In this document: positions 1 to 9,440 of the stretch, piece by piece
How positions within the stretch are numbered: position 1 is the first letter of the stretch
How the letters are laid out: every line of letters starts with the position of its first letter
Origin: JAFGRU01 sp963665915
GTDB taxonomy: Bacteria > Desulfobacterota > Desulfuromonadia > Desulfuromonadales > JAAYDE01
NCBI GenBank assembly: GCA_963665915.2
Contig: CAXXSG010000013.1
Location: 1 to 64,000, forward strand
Direction: 5' to 3'
DNA length: 64,000 nucleotides
Notes under the pieces: model-generated
Seen by the model: the letters and a program-made list of their open reading frames with translations, nothing else
The model's database searches: none
Told to the model about the DNA's origin: nothing
Program-made: the position numbers and the translations under genes

Positions 1-7
1 GTTTAAA

Positions 8-15
8 GAAAAAAT
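8..15. repeat. Left copy of 8-bp target-site duplication
   Basis: GAAAAAAT lies directly outside the left inverted repeat of the insertion sequence. The identical octamer is at 1385-1392 on the other side. An 8-bp duplication is the usual size for ISL3-family transposition. Confidence 0.85.
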
Positions 16-1384
16 GGCTCGTCAGCAGAATCTGTGGTGATAGTCAGGTTCCGGCAACCTGCCAAGTGTATGATATAAGGCGATTTCCAGGCACTTGAGG
101 GTTTTAAAACCGTAGGCTTTTCTCATAGTGAGTTTTGCTTTGAGGTTCATACCCTCAACCGCACCGCTGGAAAGTCGCCCTTTGGCTTGAACCAATTGAG
201 AATCAGCGGCTTGTGGTTGCGCAGCATCCGGGCCACTTTCCTCATTGGTTCCAAATCGGTTTGCAACGTTCGGGTGATCCAGTTGTCGAGGAACTTTTCC
301 GCGAAGTCCGGACGTTGATAGGTCCAGAAGCGCTGAAAGTCTTCACGTAACAGGTAGCCCTTGATTGACGCCAGTTGAGCTTGAGCAACTCATTCAATCG
401 AGCCGTCTGCTTTTCGGAGAGATTCTCCGGACGTTTCAACAACAGCCAGCGACCGTGTTCAAGAATATTCACTGGCCGTTAGCCTTGAGCTGTTTGACCT
501 CATCGCGCCGGGTCTCGTCAATCGCCTCGTTGAACTTTCGCATGATGTGGAAGCGGTCCAGAATATTCAACGCCTGAGGAGCCTTTTTGGCGATCACTTT
601 GAGATAAGGCGCCCACATGTCGCTGCAAACAAATTTGAGTTGGGCACTGCGCTCTTTACCAAAATGACGGAAGAAACGCAGTAGAGTTTTTGTCCTGCGT
701 TCATGGCCACACCAGAGAAGCCGCCTGAACCCGGCATTGAGTTGATACACAAGGGTCAGGTATTTGTGTCCTTTGAAAACAGCTATCTCGTCCACACCGA
801 CCTCGGTCACACCCTCAAGAATTCTGTGGGCGAGGCCGTAATCGACGACGAACTGGACCGCTCGAAACACAGTGTCCCAACTGGTTTCGAAGATGTGGGC
901 CACCTCTTTCCAGGAGAGCCTTTTGGCCCAGCGGGCCAGGTAAACCTGGTAAGCGAACGTTGTCCGTTCTTTGCCGTAACTCCAAGGCAGCGCTTCCACC
1001 TTGACACCGTGGTCCGGGCATTTTACGCGACGAGGTGCGTAGCGGAAAAAGACCTTGAACGTCCACACCGGCAGGTACTCGAACAGACGCGGTGGAAGCC
1101 TGTCATACATGTTCCGTTTTTTCCGGCACTCGGGACAAACCGGGCGGCTATTCCGGCGAGGCTTGATGTCAATGACCAGGGCTTCCACCCCCGTCAACGA
1201 ATTGGACAGAGACGGAGCCATAAATGAACGACTTGAATCGTTCAACCTTATTCAGTAATGTTTTAATCAGCATTGCCTTTTTTGGGTTGGGGGTTGATCG
1301 TTTTGGGGAAAACAATCTTACCCTCCCAAAGGGGCAATGCTCTATTTTTTAGCGCCTTCTAACCACAAATTCTGCGGAAGAGGC
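16..1384 (-). mobile_element. ISL3-family insertion sequence, complete ends, 1369 bp
   Basis: Imperfect terminal inverted repeats of 25 bp are visible at 16-40 and, as reverse complement, at 1360-1384. They match at 20 of 25 positions and share the core GCAGAAT. Flanking octamers are identical (8-15 and 1385-1392). The single gene inside is an ISL3-type transposase on the minus strand, now frameshifted. The intact ends and perfect duplication point to a fairly recent insertion. The element was found by eye and has not been matched to a named IS. Confidence 0.88.
22..1273 (-). pseudogene. ISL3-family transposase, frameshifted
   Basis: Translation in pieces gives a full ISL3 transposase. It starts at an ATG at 1273 behind AAAAAAGG and has an N-terminal zinc-binding segment (CPECRKK, later CPDHGVKV). 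It then shows the DDE-type core with VGVDEIAVFKGHKYLTLVYQ, CSDMWAPYLKVIAKKA and LDRFHIM, the LLKRPENL block, and the C-terminal SSGAVEGMN and MRKAYGF motifs, ending at 22. The frame is broken near 1195 (in a G run), near 470, and again near 370-385. Residues on both sides of each break still match the family, so few substitutions have accumulated. As read it cannot make an active enzyme, unless the breaks are sequence errors. Confidence 0.85.
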
Positions 1385-1392
1385 GAAAAAAT
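1385..1392. repeat. Right copy of 8-bp target-site duplication
   Basis: GAAAAAAT directly abuts the right inverted repeat and is identical to 8-15. Confidence 0.85.
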
Positions 1393-1786
1393 AGGGTTTT
1401 CCCTCTGATTGAAGAGAATGGATTGATGAGTGGTCAAGGGGGCAAAATTGAACGTTCAAATATCTTCCATCGGCGTGGGGGGGCAATTTTTGAACTTTTG
1501 ATTTAAATATCAAAAGAAATATTTAGAAATAGAGCGCATGCCAATTTTCTTAGAATTAACTTCAATTTGTTTTAAGAAAACCATATTGGCTGTTAAGAAA
1601 AATTCCTAAATAATCTCACTTATAGGAAAGGGCCATCCGATCGCGTGATCAAAATGGCCCTTTTATTTCTTCAAGATTTCGTTTCCACCAAAATGGTTAA
1701 TTTGGCGTCTGAAAAACAGTAACTAATGAGACAAGTTCCCCACTGGACCTATGGGTTTCCCACCAGGACCAGGGCAGAAAAAAAGT
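1393..1786. other. Intergenic, no gene seen
   Basis: AT-rich spacer between the insertion sequence and the broken signalling gene. The only structure I see is the hairpin at 1627-1663. No open frame in it has a plausible ribosome binding site. Confidence 0.6.
1627..1663 (+). terminator. Rho-independent terminator-like hairpin
   Basis: AAAGGGCCAT (1627-1636) pairs with ATGGCCCTTT (1654-1663) and is followed by TTATTT on the plus strand. No plus-strand gene lies directly upstream inside the window. It may belong to a gene interrupted or displaced by the insertion sequence. Confidence 0.55.
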
Positions 1787-4382
1787 CTAAGTTGACTCTT
1801 TTTCAAGATATTTTGTCAAGTGCTCCGATCTTATGGGGCGGGAATAAAGATACCCTTGGTGGTAATAACATCCCAATTCCTGCAAAAGGAGTTTTTGGGT
1901 TTCGGTTTCCACCCCCTCGCCGACTACATCCATGTCGAAGGTTTTGGCAAGATCAATCATCGCCCGCACTACTTTGCAGGTCTTGTTGCCTTTTTCCAAC
2001 TGCTGGATAAAGCTCATATCAATTTTGAGAGTATCCGCTGAGAACTGGCGCAGGTATTCCAGCGAGGAGTAGCCGGTGCCGAAATCATCAATACTGATTT
2101 TTACCCCAGCTTCCGCAATGCCTCCAGCTTGGGAATCGTCTCTTTGGGGTTGTGCATCAAAGCGGTTTCGGTAATTTCAAGCTTGATTAAGTGTGGGGGG
2201 ATCTCGGTTCGTTGGATAATCGATTCTATTTGATTGAAAAAGCCCTGCTGGGCAAATTGCCGGCCGGAAACGTTAGACGACAGCACCAGGTCCTGTTCAG
2301 TGAGCCCAACCTCTTTCCAGAACCGCAAACCTTCTTTGAGCACCCATTCCCCGATGGCCGCGATCTGCCCGCCTTCCTCAGCGATGGGGATAAATTCGGC
2401 TGGACCAATCGCCCCAAGTTGCCTGCTGTCCCATCGCAGCAAAGCCTCAAAGCCGTAAAGCCGACCAGTTTGGACGTTTATTACCGGCTGATACTCCAAG
2501 CGGAATTCTTTCTTAGCCAATGCTTCGGGATCAACTGGTTGATCGTCCTGCGCCGCAAGTATTGTTTATAAAGTGCATTGTCGTAAACAACGCTTTCCCC
2601 GTTTTGGCTTCTGTTGGCTTCCTCATGCGCCAAAGCCGCCCTGCTCAGAATCATCTCAGGTTCAGCTTCCTCAGCTTCACAAAAAGTCAGGCCGAGCGAA
2701 ATTCTTATAGCGATTTTTTTCATCGTTTATCACAAAGGGTAGCGATATAGCATCTTTGATTTTTCAGCCCAAGAAAACCCCTGTTCATGGTTCGCCACGG
2801 TTTCCATTGCGACAAAGTGGTCACCACCGATCCGGAATCCTTTATCTTTGGATCCCAGCACGTCTGAAAGCCGATGAGCAGTCCGGGAGAGAAGGAGATC
2901 GCCCATGTAGTATCCATAGGCATGATTGATATCCTTGAACTGGTTGATATCGAGAAAAATGACACAGAGAATATCTTTGAGGTGACCGATTTGGTATTCC
3001 CGGATTGTCTTCATGCACAACCGCCGATTTCCGAGCCCGGTCAGAGGATCGTGATAAGCCTCAAACTTCAGTCGTTCCTGACTCTCCCTCAAGTCTTCGA
3101 GAGCTTTTTTTTCGGTAGTTATGTCTTGGGCAAAACCTTCAAATTCGATATTGCCGTTTTCTTTTGAACCTTTCTCATGCTGAGCTGCAGCCAACCATCT
3201 TTCTCAGGGAATTTGTACCTAACCTCTTTTTTGGATACCTTCCCGTTCGTTAAAAGTTCCTCAACCAGTTTGTCCCGGTCTTCAGAATTGACGTAATAGG
3301 CTCCAAGGGAAACATTTTTTGCCAGGACTTCTTCGAGGCTTGAAAAGCCAAAGAAGCTCAGCAAAACCTTGTTTGATCGCAAAAGTTTTCCGTCCGGCGT
3401 GGACGTGAAGATGGCTATGGGGGACTCTTCGATCAGCTCGTTAAGCTCTTTTGTCCTTTGCTGCAGCAACTTAAGGATTGATTGAAGTTCTGCTGTGCGT
3501 TCAGAAACCTTCAACTCCAAGGATCGCGAATATTCTTCGATGTCGCTTTGAGCCTTTTTCAGTTCGGCGGTCTTTCGTTCAACTTCCTCCGCCAAAGCTC
3601 GCTCACGTGACTGCATCCGTGCCTGCCGAAGCTTTTTAATCTCCCTTGGTATAGTGGTTGAGGAGGGATTTATCTGAAAGGTAACGTGGGGATTGTCGGA
3701 ATCGTAATAACAGTCATCCTCAGCCCAACAAGGTGACTTGAAGGCGTGGCTGAAAATGCCGATTATCTTTCCTTGCAGAAATGGGCAACCCCAGCGCTTC
3801 TCCATCGGGAGGTTTCTCTGCATTCTCAGTTCCCAAGGGTTGTGTACAACCACGGTGGCCTGTTGAGAAGCTGGATCATAATGGAGAAGCTCAAAGGTTC
3901 CCCACCCTGCGACGGCGACCGCTTTCCCCCAGGCCAAAAAAACCGTCGGGGAAGTTCTCCCCCAGAGTGGAAACCATAGTATGATAATCCTCATCCGTTC
4001 CAAGACAGGATGAGTGAGAGATCAGGAGCCGGAAAAGATCGCCCCCGATCTCCTCCGCAAGGGGCGCCAGGGTACGGACCAAAGAAGGATCTGTCCAAAA
4101 AGCCGCCGAATCAAGGCCGAAAACGGAGAAACTGCCTTTTTCCAGATCCCAGGCAATGGGAACATGGTTCAACTCGATTTCTAATTCGGTGTCGCCGGCA
4201 AAAGTCTGAGAGGCGAAAGCTGGTCTTTTTTCAAACAGTTCACGTTTTTCGCTCCATTCACTGTTAAACCTCGCGAAGTGAAATGCCTGATTCAGACATA
4301 AAGGAAAGGGACATGGCTGGCAAAGCTTTGTGCAATGAATATGCCCTATAAGAAAGGCCTTTTCAACAGAAATGCAAAACAT
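1787..4382 (-). pseudogene. V4R-PAS-GGDEF-EAL c-di-GMP signalling protein, multiply frameshifted
   Basis: Joining reading-frame pieces on the minus strand yields one multidomain protein. First comes a V4R (4-vinyl reductase)-like sensor domain with AGWGTFELLHYD, CPFLQG and a final VTFQINP. A coiled coil with SERTAELQSIL follows, then a PAS domain (EESPIAIFTSTPDGKLL), a GGDEF domain (DPLTGLGNRR, signature degenerated to GGDHF) and an EAL domain with FEALLRW, EITETAL, DDFGTGYSSLEYL and VGEGVET. Single-base shifts occur near 3950, 3160, 2726, 2500 and 2096, the last in a run of G. The intact EAL motifs suggest the ancestor was a c-di-GMP phosphodiesterase with a probably inactive cyclase domain. 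The 5' end is uncertain because no ribosome binding site precedes 4382. Confidence 0.8.
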
Positions 4383-4615
4383 AAATTGGTAAGTTTGTCT
4401 GATGGGTGTCAGTCTTGTTGGCGCAAAACCTACGCAAGAATTTTCCTAAAAGTTGCTCCACTCATTTTTAGGGGTGATGGAAGGTGCAATGGGCAGATTC
4501 CAACAATTTCTCCAAAATAAGAACGGCCTATCCAAGTTTTTGAATAGGCTGTTTGGGTGTCTGGTAAGCGGTGATTTGTAGGACGGCAGGTGTTCTCTAC
4601 ATCCTCAACGACTCA

Positions 4616-5428
4616 TCAGGAGGTTTCGTTTAATAACGGTTTTCGTTCCATAACCAGTTGTGAGAGCCGCCAAAACACATCGACACCGTCTGCATCTGCA
4701 GGTATGTCCCCCTTGAGGATCTGCAGATAGCGATCCAACTCGTCGTTTTTTCGGCTTTCGATGGTTGAGGCGACGAACTTGAGGCAATTGTGCGTATCGT
4801 CGTAGATGACGGCAGTACCAAATTGCATCTCCCCAACGGAACCCCTTTCCAGGTTTCCCCCGAACCTTACCATAGGGGAACTGGAACATCTCCGGGGGTT
4901 TGCGGAATCCCAGCATCTCGCCGAAGAGGTCGAGGCTTTCCATTACGCCGTCAATATCACCGCTTTCCAACGAAGCGCCTCCTTCACTGGCAATCTCATC
5001 GATGTCCGCTTGGGTATAAGTTAAGTCCAACCCATCAATCAGCATCTTTTTGAGTATACGCACCGATTCGGTTCGTTCGCTGACCAGCACATCATTGTCG
5101 CTCAGAATTTTTCTGGCATTGCGGAGATTGAAAATCTCTTTGAGCGTCGGACTCTTACGCATAGCCACATCGTCGATGGTCGTGTCATAAATGTCCAGGG
5201 CGTTGTCCAACACGATGATTTTTTTCTTGTCCCCATCGTTTTCAAGGATGTATAGCTCCAATTTCCGATCCTTGAGTTCCAGATGGGAAAATCCCCCAAT
5301 CTCGATCAGTCGCCGGCCAAGTCCTTGTCGAAGTTGGCGGCATCAACCTTGGGTTCGACAGTGGTGGAAACCTTTGCAGCCAGAGTTTCAATGTCCATCT
5401 TTTTCAACAAATTCTCTTTGAATCCCAT
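4616..5428 (-). pseudogene. Hypothetical protein of about 270 aa, two frameshifts
   Basis: I do not recognise this family. The start at 5428 has a good ribosome binding site (AAGGACAAGGCT before ATG). The protein begins MGFKENLLKKMDIETLAAKV, continues with a charged, mixed alpha/beta sequence (KLELYILENDGDKKKIIVLD), and ends ELDRYLQILKGDIPADADGVD...LLNETS. The frame is lost near 5310, where one G appears to be missing in TTGGCCGG, and again near 4860. It was probably a soluble cytoplasmic protein. Nothing in the sequence gives a function. Confidence 0.6.
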
Positions 5429-5896
5429 AGCCTTGTCCTTTTTGTGGATTTCGGTTTTCTAAAGTTGTTTGGAAAACCTGCATTAGTGGACATTTCATCC
5501 GGCATCACGCCAAAGAGTTGCCGGCAAGGTTCATTTCGACTTTCGGAAACAGTTACGATATTACCGGGATTTTTGCCAAAAATATGGCTATGAAAACTTA
5601 AACTTTTTTTACACTTTAACCCTCTTTTACCCTCTGTCAATGATGATTTGTGGTGCGGGATTGGTGGAAAATGCTTATGTTTGATAAGTCGTCTCAGATT
5701 GTTTGGGTAGGTCGCAATGGTAGGTGCTGGCAGGATTATTACAAACCCTGCAATTCAGGACAATGCCGACGGTTAGTCAGATCGAGTGGTAAGTTTTGAA
5801 GCAGTAATGTCTAGCAGGTTTGGAACAATAAAAGGTGGAGGGGTTGATATCAGAACGACTGGACGGTTTTAACCAGAACATGCAGCTTTATTTCAT
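5429..5896. other. Intergenic, no gene seen
   Basis: A 468-bp spacer inside the putative island. I see no convincing gene. A short direct repetition of GAGGGT-type sequence on the minus strand near 5605-5635 is the only patterning. Confidence 0.5.
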
Positions 5897-7118
5897 CTAT
5901 TTTCCAGGAAACCGAATTACTTTGCTTCCCTCCTTTGATTTTTCGTCAATGATGCTTTGAAGCCTTCTGCTCCATATCTCAAGCCCTCTTTGCTTTTCGG
6001 CGGCATAATCGTTTTGATCATAGATGGCCGTCACCCCGGATTCTGCATGGTTCAGGATCCGGGAGACATCGAATCGTGAAACCCCGGCTTTCGTCATCAT
6101 GGTTGCTGCTGTTCTTCTCAAGTCGTGGGCTGTAAACCGTTCTTTAATCTGGAAGGTTTCCAGGTTTCGCTTAATCGCATGGGTTAGACTGGCTTCCCCT
6201 GCCGGCCTTGAAGGGTCCGCTGGCCCCGGGAAGACAAGCCCTTTTTTGCCTTCTCCGATGATATCCAAGGCAAGTTGTGAAAGATAAACCTTGTGGGGCT
6301 TCCTGCGGTTCTTGTGGTGGCCTGTTTTCAACCTTTCAATGGGAATGGTCCACCAGCAACCGTTAACTTCCTCAAAACGCATTTCCCCGGACCTCTGAGG
6401 GCCGCTGTCCAGTGACAAGAACGGTTTTCAGTATGCGTTTAATGGAATCGTGGATGTCTGCCTGGTCTAAACCAGGCCAGAAGGATTTTATTTCTACTTC
6501 GGGATAGAAAACGGTCTTTCGGGGTTTCGGTCGGCGGGTTTTTTTATAACGGTCGCCGGGATTGCTTTCCAACAATCCGCGCTCTATGGCAAAATTGAAC
6601 ATCTTCCGCACCAAGAGCAAGAACACGGTTTGCCAAAACAGGAGCCGGTCGGTCTTTGATTTCGTCCAAGAGGGTTACAACAGCCCGCCGGGAAATATCT
6701 TCAGCTTTTCAGGTTCTTCCATTTCGGCAAGGATGTCAGCATCAATGGTGCGCTTGTCGGCTTTACCGCCATCTTTTTTCTTGGAGGCATGACGCTTGAA
6801 GGTATTCTTTCGCCAAAACCTCAACAGGAAGTCGCTTTCTGTTCTTTCAAGCGAGCTTCATCGCTTCCCGCTTTTCCTTTAAAGACTTTGGGACCGTGGC
6901 CGCTCTTGGCGTTATTCTTTAATTCCCTGAAAGGACTTCCAGGCACTTTTCCTCGACTCCAGTCCTCAGAAGCCCATCCCAAGACCTTGTTCATAGTCGC
7001 GGCCATCTGTTTTGAAACGAACCGAAAATAACGGTCAAATTTGACCCCGTGTTTCCGGGTCTCATGCTTTCGAAACCTTACGCCTGGGAAATTGGTTTTT
7101 AATCCACTTGCCCGCCAT
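5897..7118 (-). pseudogene. int: Tyrosine integrase (phage/island type), frameshifted
   Basis: The minus strand encodes a P4-like tyrosine recombinase of about 400 residues in several frames. The start at 7118 follows GGAGGAAGC. The N-terminal arm-binding segment reads KHETRKHGVKFDRYFRF. The core-binding part includes RKMFNFAIERGLLESNP. All catalytic positions are visible: Arg in TGQRPSEV, HxxR in HDLRRTAATMM, His in NHAESGVTAIY, and the nucleophile Tyr in AIYDQNDYA. The frame is lost at several points between 6400 and 7080, with in-frame stops in the middle, so no intact protein results. The gene runs away from the tRNA remnant at 7284-7344, the usual arrangement for an element that integrated into a tRNA gene. 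Confidence 0.85.
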
Positions 7119-7283
7119 GCTTCCTCCCTGCAATTCTGTCCCCACTCTGTCCCCACTTTTTTCTGATGAACCTACGGGAAGGTTGAGTTGGGATGTTTCA
7201 GGAAGAAGAATAACAGCAAATATTTGCTTTTCAATGATGTTTTTGATTTTTCGAAAAGACAACCGTCAGGAAATGGTTTACAA

Positions 7284-7344
7284 ATTGACTCGAAATCAAT
7301 TGTGGGGAAACCCACCGGGGGTTCGAATCCCTCCCTCTCCGCCA
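7284..7344 (+). other. 3' remnant of tRNA-Ser(CGA): att site, right island border
   Basis: This stretch holds a complete anticodon arm (stem ATTGA/TCAAT around loop CTCGAAA, anticodon CGA), a long variable arm (TGTGGGGAAACCCACC), the T arm GGGTTCGAATCCC and the acceptor 3' strand ending CTCTCCGCCA. The 5' acceptor strand GGAGAGG that should pair with it is absent upstream. Only the 3' two thirds of a serine tRNA gene is present, beside an integrase gene. This is the standard attachment-site scar of integration into a tRNA 3' end. The intact tRNA copy would then lie left of the window. Confidence 0.8.
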
Positions 7345-7356
7345 AATAAAAACAGG

Positions 7357-7382
7357 GGGTTAGCTTTAAATCTAACCCTTTT
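7357..7382 (+). terminator. Terminator downstream of the tRNA-Ser remnant
   Basis: GGGTTAG (7357-7363) pairs with CTAACCC (7372-7378) and is followed by a T run. It is probably the original terminator of the displaced tRNA gene. Confidence 0.7.
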
Positions 7383-7630
7383 GCTTTATTCTAAATTTTT
7401 TAAATCTCGATTTTATCCCTACTTTGTCCTCCATTTAATTTGCAGGATACAAAAATCTCACTGGAACCTTCCTTTTAAAATCTCCTGCCAAACGGGTAAA
7501 GACCTCTCCTTTCCGTACAGCACACTCACCACACAAGCATTCATTGAACGTTTAATTTCCATCGCCCCTGTTTTTTGGTTCGATAAATACAAAAACAGAT
7601 TGACAGGTGGTCGCTCTTTCGAATATTTTA

Positions 7631-7648
7631 TTTCGACAAATATCGAAA
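7631..7648 (+). promoter_or_regulatory. Operator-like palindrome upstream of the ArsR-type gene
   Basis: TTTCGA-CAAATA-TCGAAA has perfect 6-bp arms. It lies about 20-50 bp upstream of the regulator's possible starts, where an autoregulatory ArsR-family site would sit. Binding is inferred from position only. Confidence 0.5.
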
Positions 7649-7698
7649 CATTCTGAACTAGGAGCCATCTGATCAAAATCGAGCAAAGCATTGCCATA

Positions 7699-8697
7699 AT
7701 GAAAGCCCTTGCGGACCAGTCACGTCTGGCTATTGTTAATTCCCTTCTGGAACGCTCCCAATATGTGGAGGAAATTGCCAAACGCCATGCCCTGGCGCCA
7801 TCCACCGTCTCGTTCCATCTGCGCAAACTGGAACAGGCCGGTCTCGTAAGCACCCGCAAAGAACAGTACTACGTCGTCGTCGAGGCAAACACCGCTATAT
7901 TCGACACCACTCTGCGGGAAATCGTTTCAGCTACCCCGGCGGGCAAGGAGCTTCAGGGCCAGCGCATGGAGGAGTACCGGCGCAAGGTACTGGATGCCTT
8001 CTTCCACCACGGCAGGCTGGAGAAATTACCGGCACAACATAAAAAACGCCTCATCGTCCTGGAGCAGTTCGCCGTGCGTTTCGATGCGGGTCACCGTTAC
8101 AACGAGCAGGAGGTGACCGGAATCATCATGCCCCTATTCGACGACTACTGCACCATCCGCCGTCTTCTGGTGGATGAAGGGCTGATTCGCAGGGATGGAG
8201 CAACGTACTGGCGGGAGCGAGCGGATGGCGGGCAGGTAAAACAAGCGAACTTGCCAGCTAAAAACAGGAAGGTTTCAGGGAACATGGAAAAACTTAAACG
8301 CACGGAAATCAAGCGGGATTATAAACAGAACATCCCGGATATGGGCATCTACCAGATCCTTAACAAGGCCAACGGCAAGATCTATGTCGAAAGCACAACA
8401 AACCTGGAGGGGGCACGCAACAGCAGGCTTTTTCAGATTCGAATGGGGAAGATCGTATTCAACCGGGACCTGCAGAGGGATTTGAATGAATTCGGCGCGG
8501 AAAATTTCGAATTCTCCGTCCTTGCCGTGCTCGACAAACCAAAACCGGGAACCGATGTCGAGCGATCACTGGCCAGGCTGGAGCTACAGTGGCTCGAAAA
8601 ACTGCGACCTTTCGGAGAACTTGGCTACAACAGTGAAAAAGCATACCTGCGAGGATTGGAACGACTTCGAAACCGGAACGGAAACAAGCACCCATAA
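7699..8697 (+). CDS. ArsR-family HTH / DUF2087 / GIY-YIG-like fusion regulator
   Basis: Residues 1-60 form an ArsR-type winged helix (LADQSRLAIVNSLLE, APSTVSFHLRKLEQAGLV). Residues 95-175 match DUF2087 (KRLIVLEQFAVRFDAGHRYNEQEV, DDYCTIRRLLVDEGLI). After a linker, residues 215-330 resemble a GIY-YIG domain (MGIYQILNKANGKIY, DLQRDLNEFGAENFEF). The GIY-YIG active site is changed: the second half reads KIYVES instead of YIG, and the usual Arg after it is not evident, so nuclease activity is doubtful. There is no ribosome binding site at the ATG at 7699. AGGAG at 7660-7664 precedes an in-frame CTG at 7669, which would add ten residues. This is most likely a DNA-binding repressor; its signal is unknown. 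Confidence 0.75.
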   Translation: MKALADQSRLAIVNSLLERSQYVEEIAKRHALAPSTVSFHLRKLEQAGLVSTRKEQYYVVVEANTAIFDTTLREIVSATPAGKELQGQRMEEYRRKVLDAFFHHGRLEKLPAQHKKRLIVLEQFAVRFDAGHRYNEQEVTGIIMPLFDDYCTIRRLLVDEGLIRRDGATYWRERADGGQVKQANLPAKNRKVSGNMEKLKRTEIKRDYKQNIPDMGIYQILNKANGKIYVESTTNLEGARNSRLFQIRMGKIVFNRDLQRDLNEFGAENFEFSVLAVLDKPKPGTDVERSLARLELQWLEKLRPFGELGYNSEKAYLRGLERLRNRNGNKHP

Positions 8698-8836
8698 TAT
8701 TGGAACAACATCCACTTCGGTTATCCCAAGGTAATACTTTTTTCCCATCAATTCACTTTTCAAGAATTGGAACCAGGTCTTTCTTTGAAGCTTTTCAGCT
8801 TATTTCCCAGGAAAATTTTTCAATGAGAAAATGAAA

Positions 8837-8861
8837 CGGCCAGGGAAAGAAGCCCTGGCCG
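8837..8861 (-). terminator. Strong hairpin terminator
   Basis: CGGCCAGGG and CCCTGGCCG form a perfect 9-bp stem with a 7-nt loop. On the minus strand it is followed by TTTCATTTT. It ends the small-protein operon at 8889-9400. Confidence 0.8.
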
Positions 8862-8888
8862 GAAGATAACTCATGTTTTGCCTTAAGG

Positions 8889-9104
8889 TCAGCCGTTGCT
8901 GACCTTACCGCCGTAGTAGTAGATTTCCGGCGGCGCAGTTTTTTTCTTCAACTGCTCAAGTTCGATCCGGTATTTGGTGGCCAGAGCCAATGCATCCTCG
9001 TGGGCCTGGACCAGGTTGCGGTTCAACTCCTCAAGCCTGGCAATGTTTGCCTCAAGCTGTTCTTTTTCTTTCAGTAAGCTTCCATTGGACAGCACTTTTT
9101 CCAT
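8889..9104 (-). CDS. Small coiled-coil protein, 71 aa
   Basis: Not recognised. The start at 9104 is preceded by AGGAGG. The sequence is a heptad-like helix (KEKEQLEANIARLEELNRNLVQ) followed by a Tyr-rich tail (PPEIYYYGGKVSNG). It may dimerise. The reading frame extends open upstream to 9167. That upstream part (VVHRIAAVLKVLSEKKGGG) reads like a sensible continuation of the neighbouring gene in another frame, so the two could be one gene of about 170 aa with a one-base shift near 9185. Confidence 0.55.
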   Translation of the reverse strand: MEKVLSNGSLLKEKEQLEANIARLEELNRNLVQAHEDALALATKYRIELEQLKKKTAPPEIYYYGGKVSNG

Positions 9105-9139
9105 AACCTTGCCGCCTCCTTTCTTCTCCGACAGCACTT

Positions 9140-9400
9140 TCAGGACCGCCGCAATCCGGTGAACCACGCCGGCGTTCCCTGGCTGCGGGCCAGTTTGTAA
9201 GCGTGAAAAACCTCCCAGCGTTTATTGCTGAGATCCTCATGGGAAGGCCCTCTTTCGTCCCCCTCCTCCAGCGGCAGGTCATTAACGGTCAGGGCCTGAA
9301 CTTGGCTATCGAGAATGATAAACCGGAAGGTCTCTCCACTGGGCTTCGTCAACTGAACGAAGCCGGCATCCACCTGTTTCTGAGCTTCAAAAGCATTCAT
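9140..9400 (-). CDS. Small hypothetical protein, 86 aa
   Basis: Not recognised. It begins MNAFEAQKQVDAGFVQL and contains a compact beta-rich segment (GETFRFIILDSQVQALTVND) and a helical C-terminus (WEVFHAYKLARSQG). It is first in a two-gene minus-strand unit with a clear promoter at 9441-9469 and a strong terminator at 8837-8861. The last ten residues (PAWFTGLRRS) look less natural than the alternative frame, so the stop at 9140 may reflect a frameshift. Confidence 0.55.
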   Translation of the reverse strand: MNAFEAQKQVDAGFVQLTKPSGETFRFIILDSQVQALTVNDLPLEEGDERGPSHEDLSNKRWEVFHAYKLARSQGTPAWFTGLRRS

Positions 9401-9440
9401 CTTTTTTCCCTGGTTGTTAGAATTTATTCTTATTTTTCAA

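Larger units (their letters stand above)
7345..7668. other. Intergenic, no gene seen
   Basis: Contains the terminator at 7357-7382 and the operator-like palindrome at 7631-7648. I see no gene in the rest. Confidence 0.5.

Noticed and set aside
703..1227. 174-codon open frame opposite the transposase
   Set aside because: Shadow of the ISL3 transposase on the other strand.
1611..1622. Short motif ATAATCTCACTT shared with 52741-52752, and a looser resemblance near 4445
   Set aside because: Only about 12 bp in AT-rich spacers; no consistent longer repeat or structure, so chance similarity is likely.
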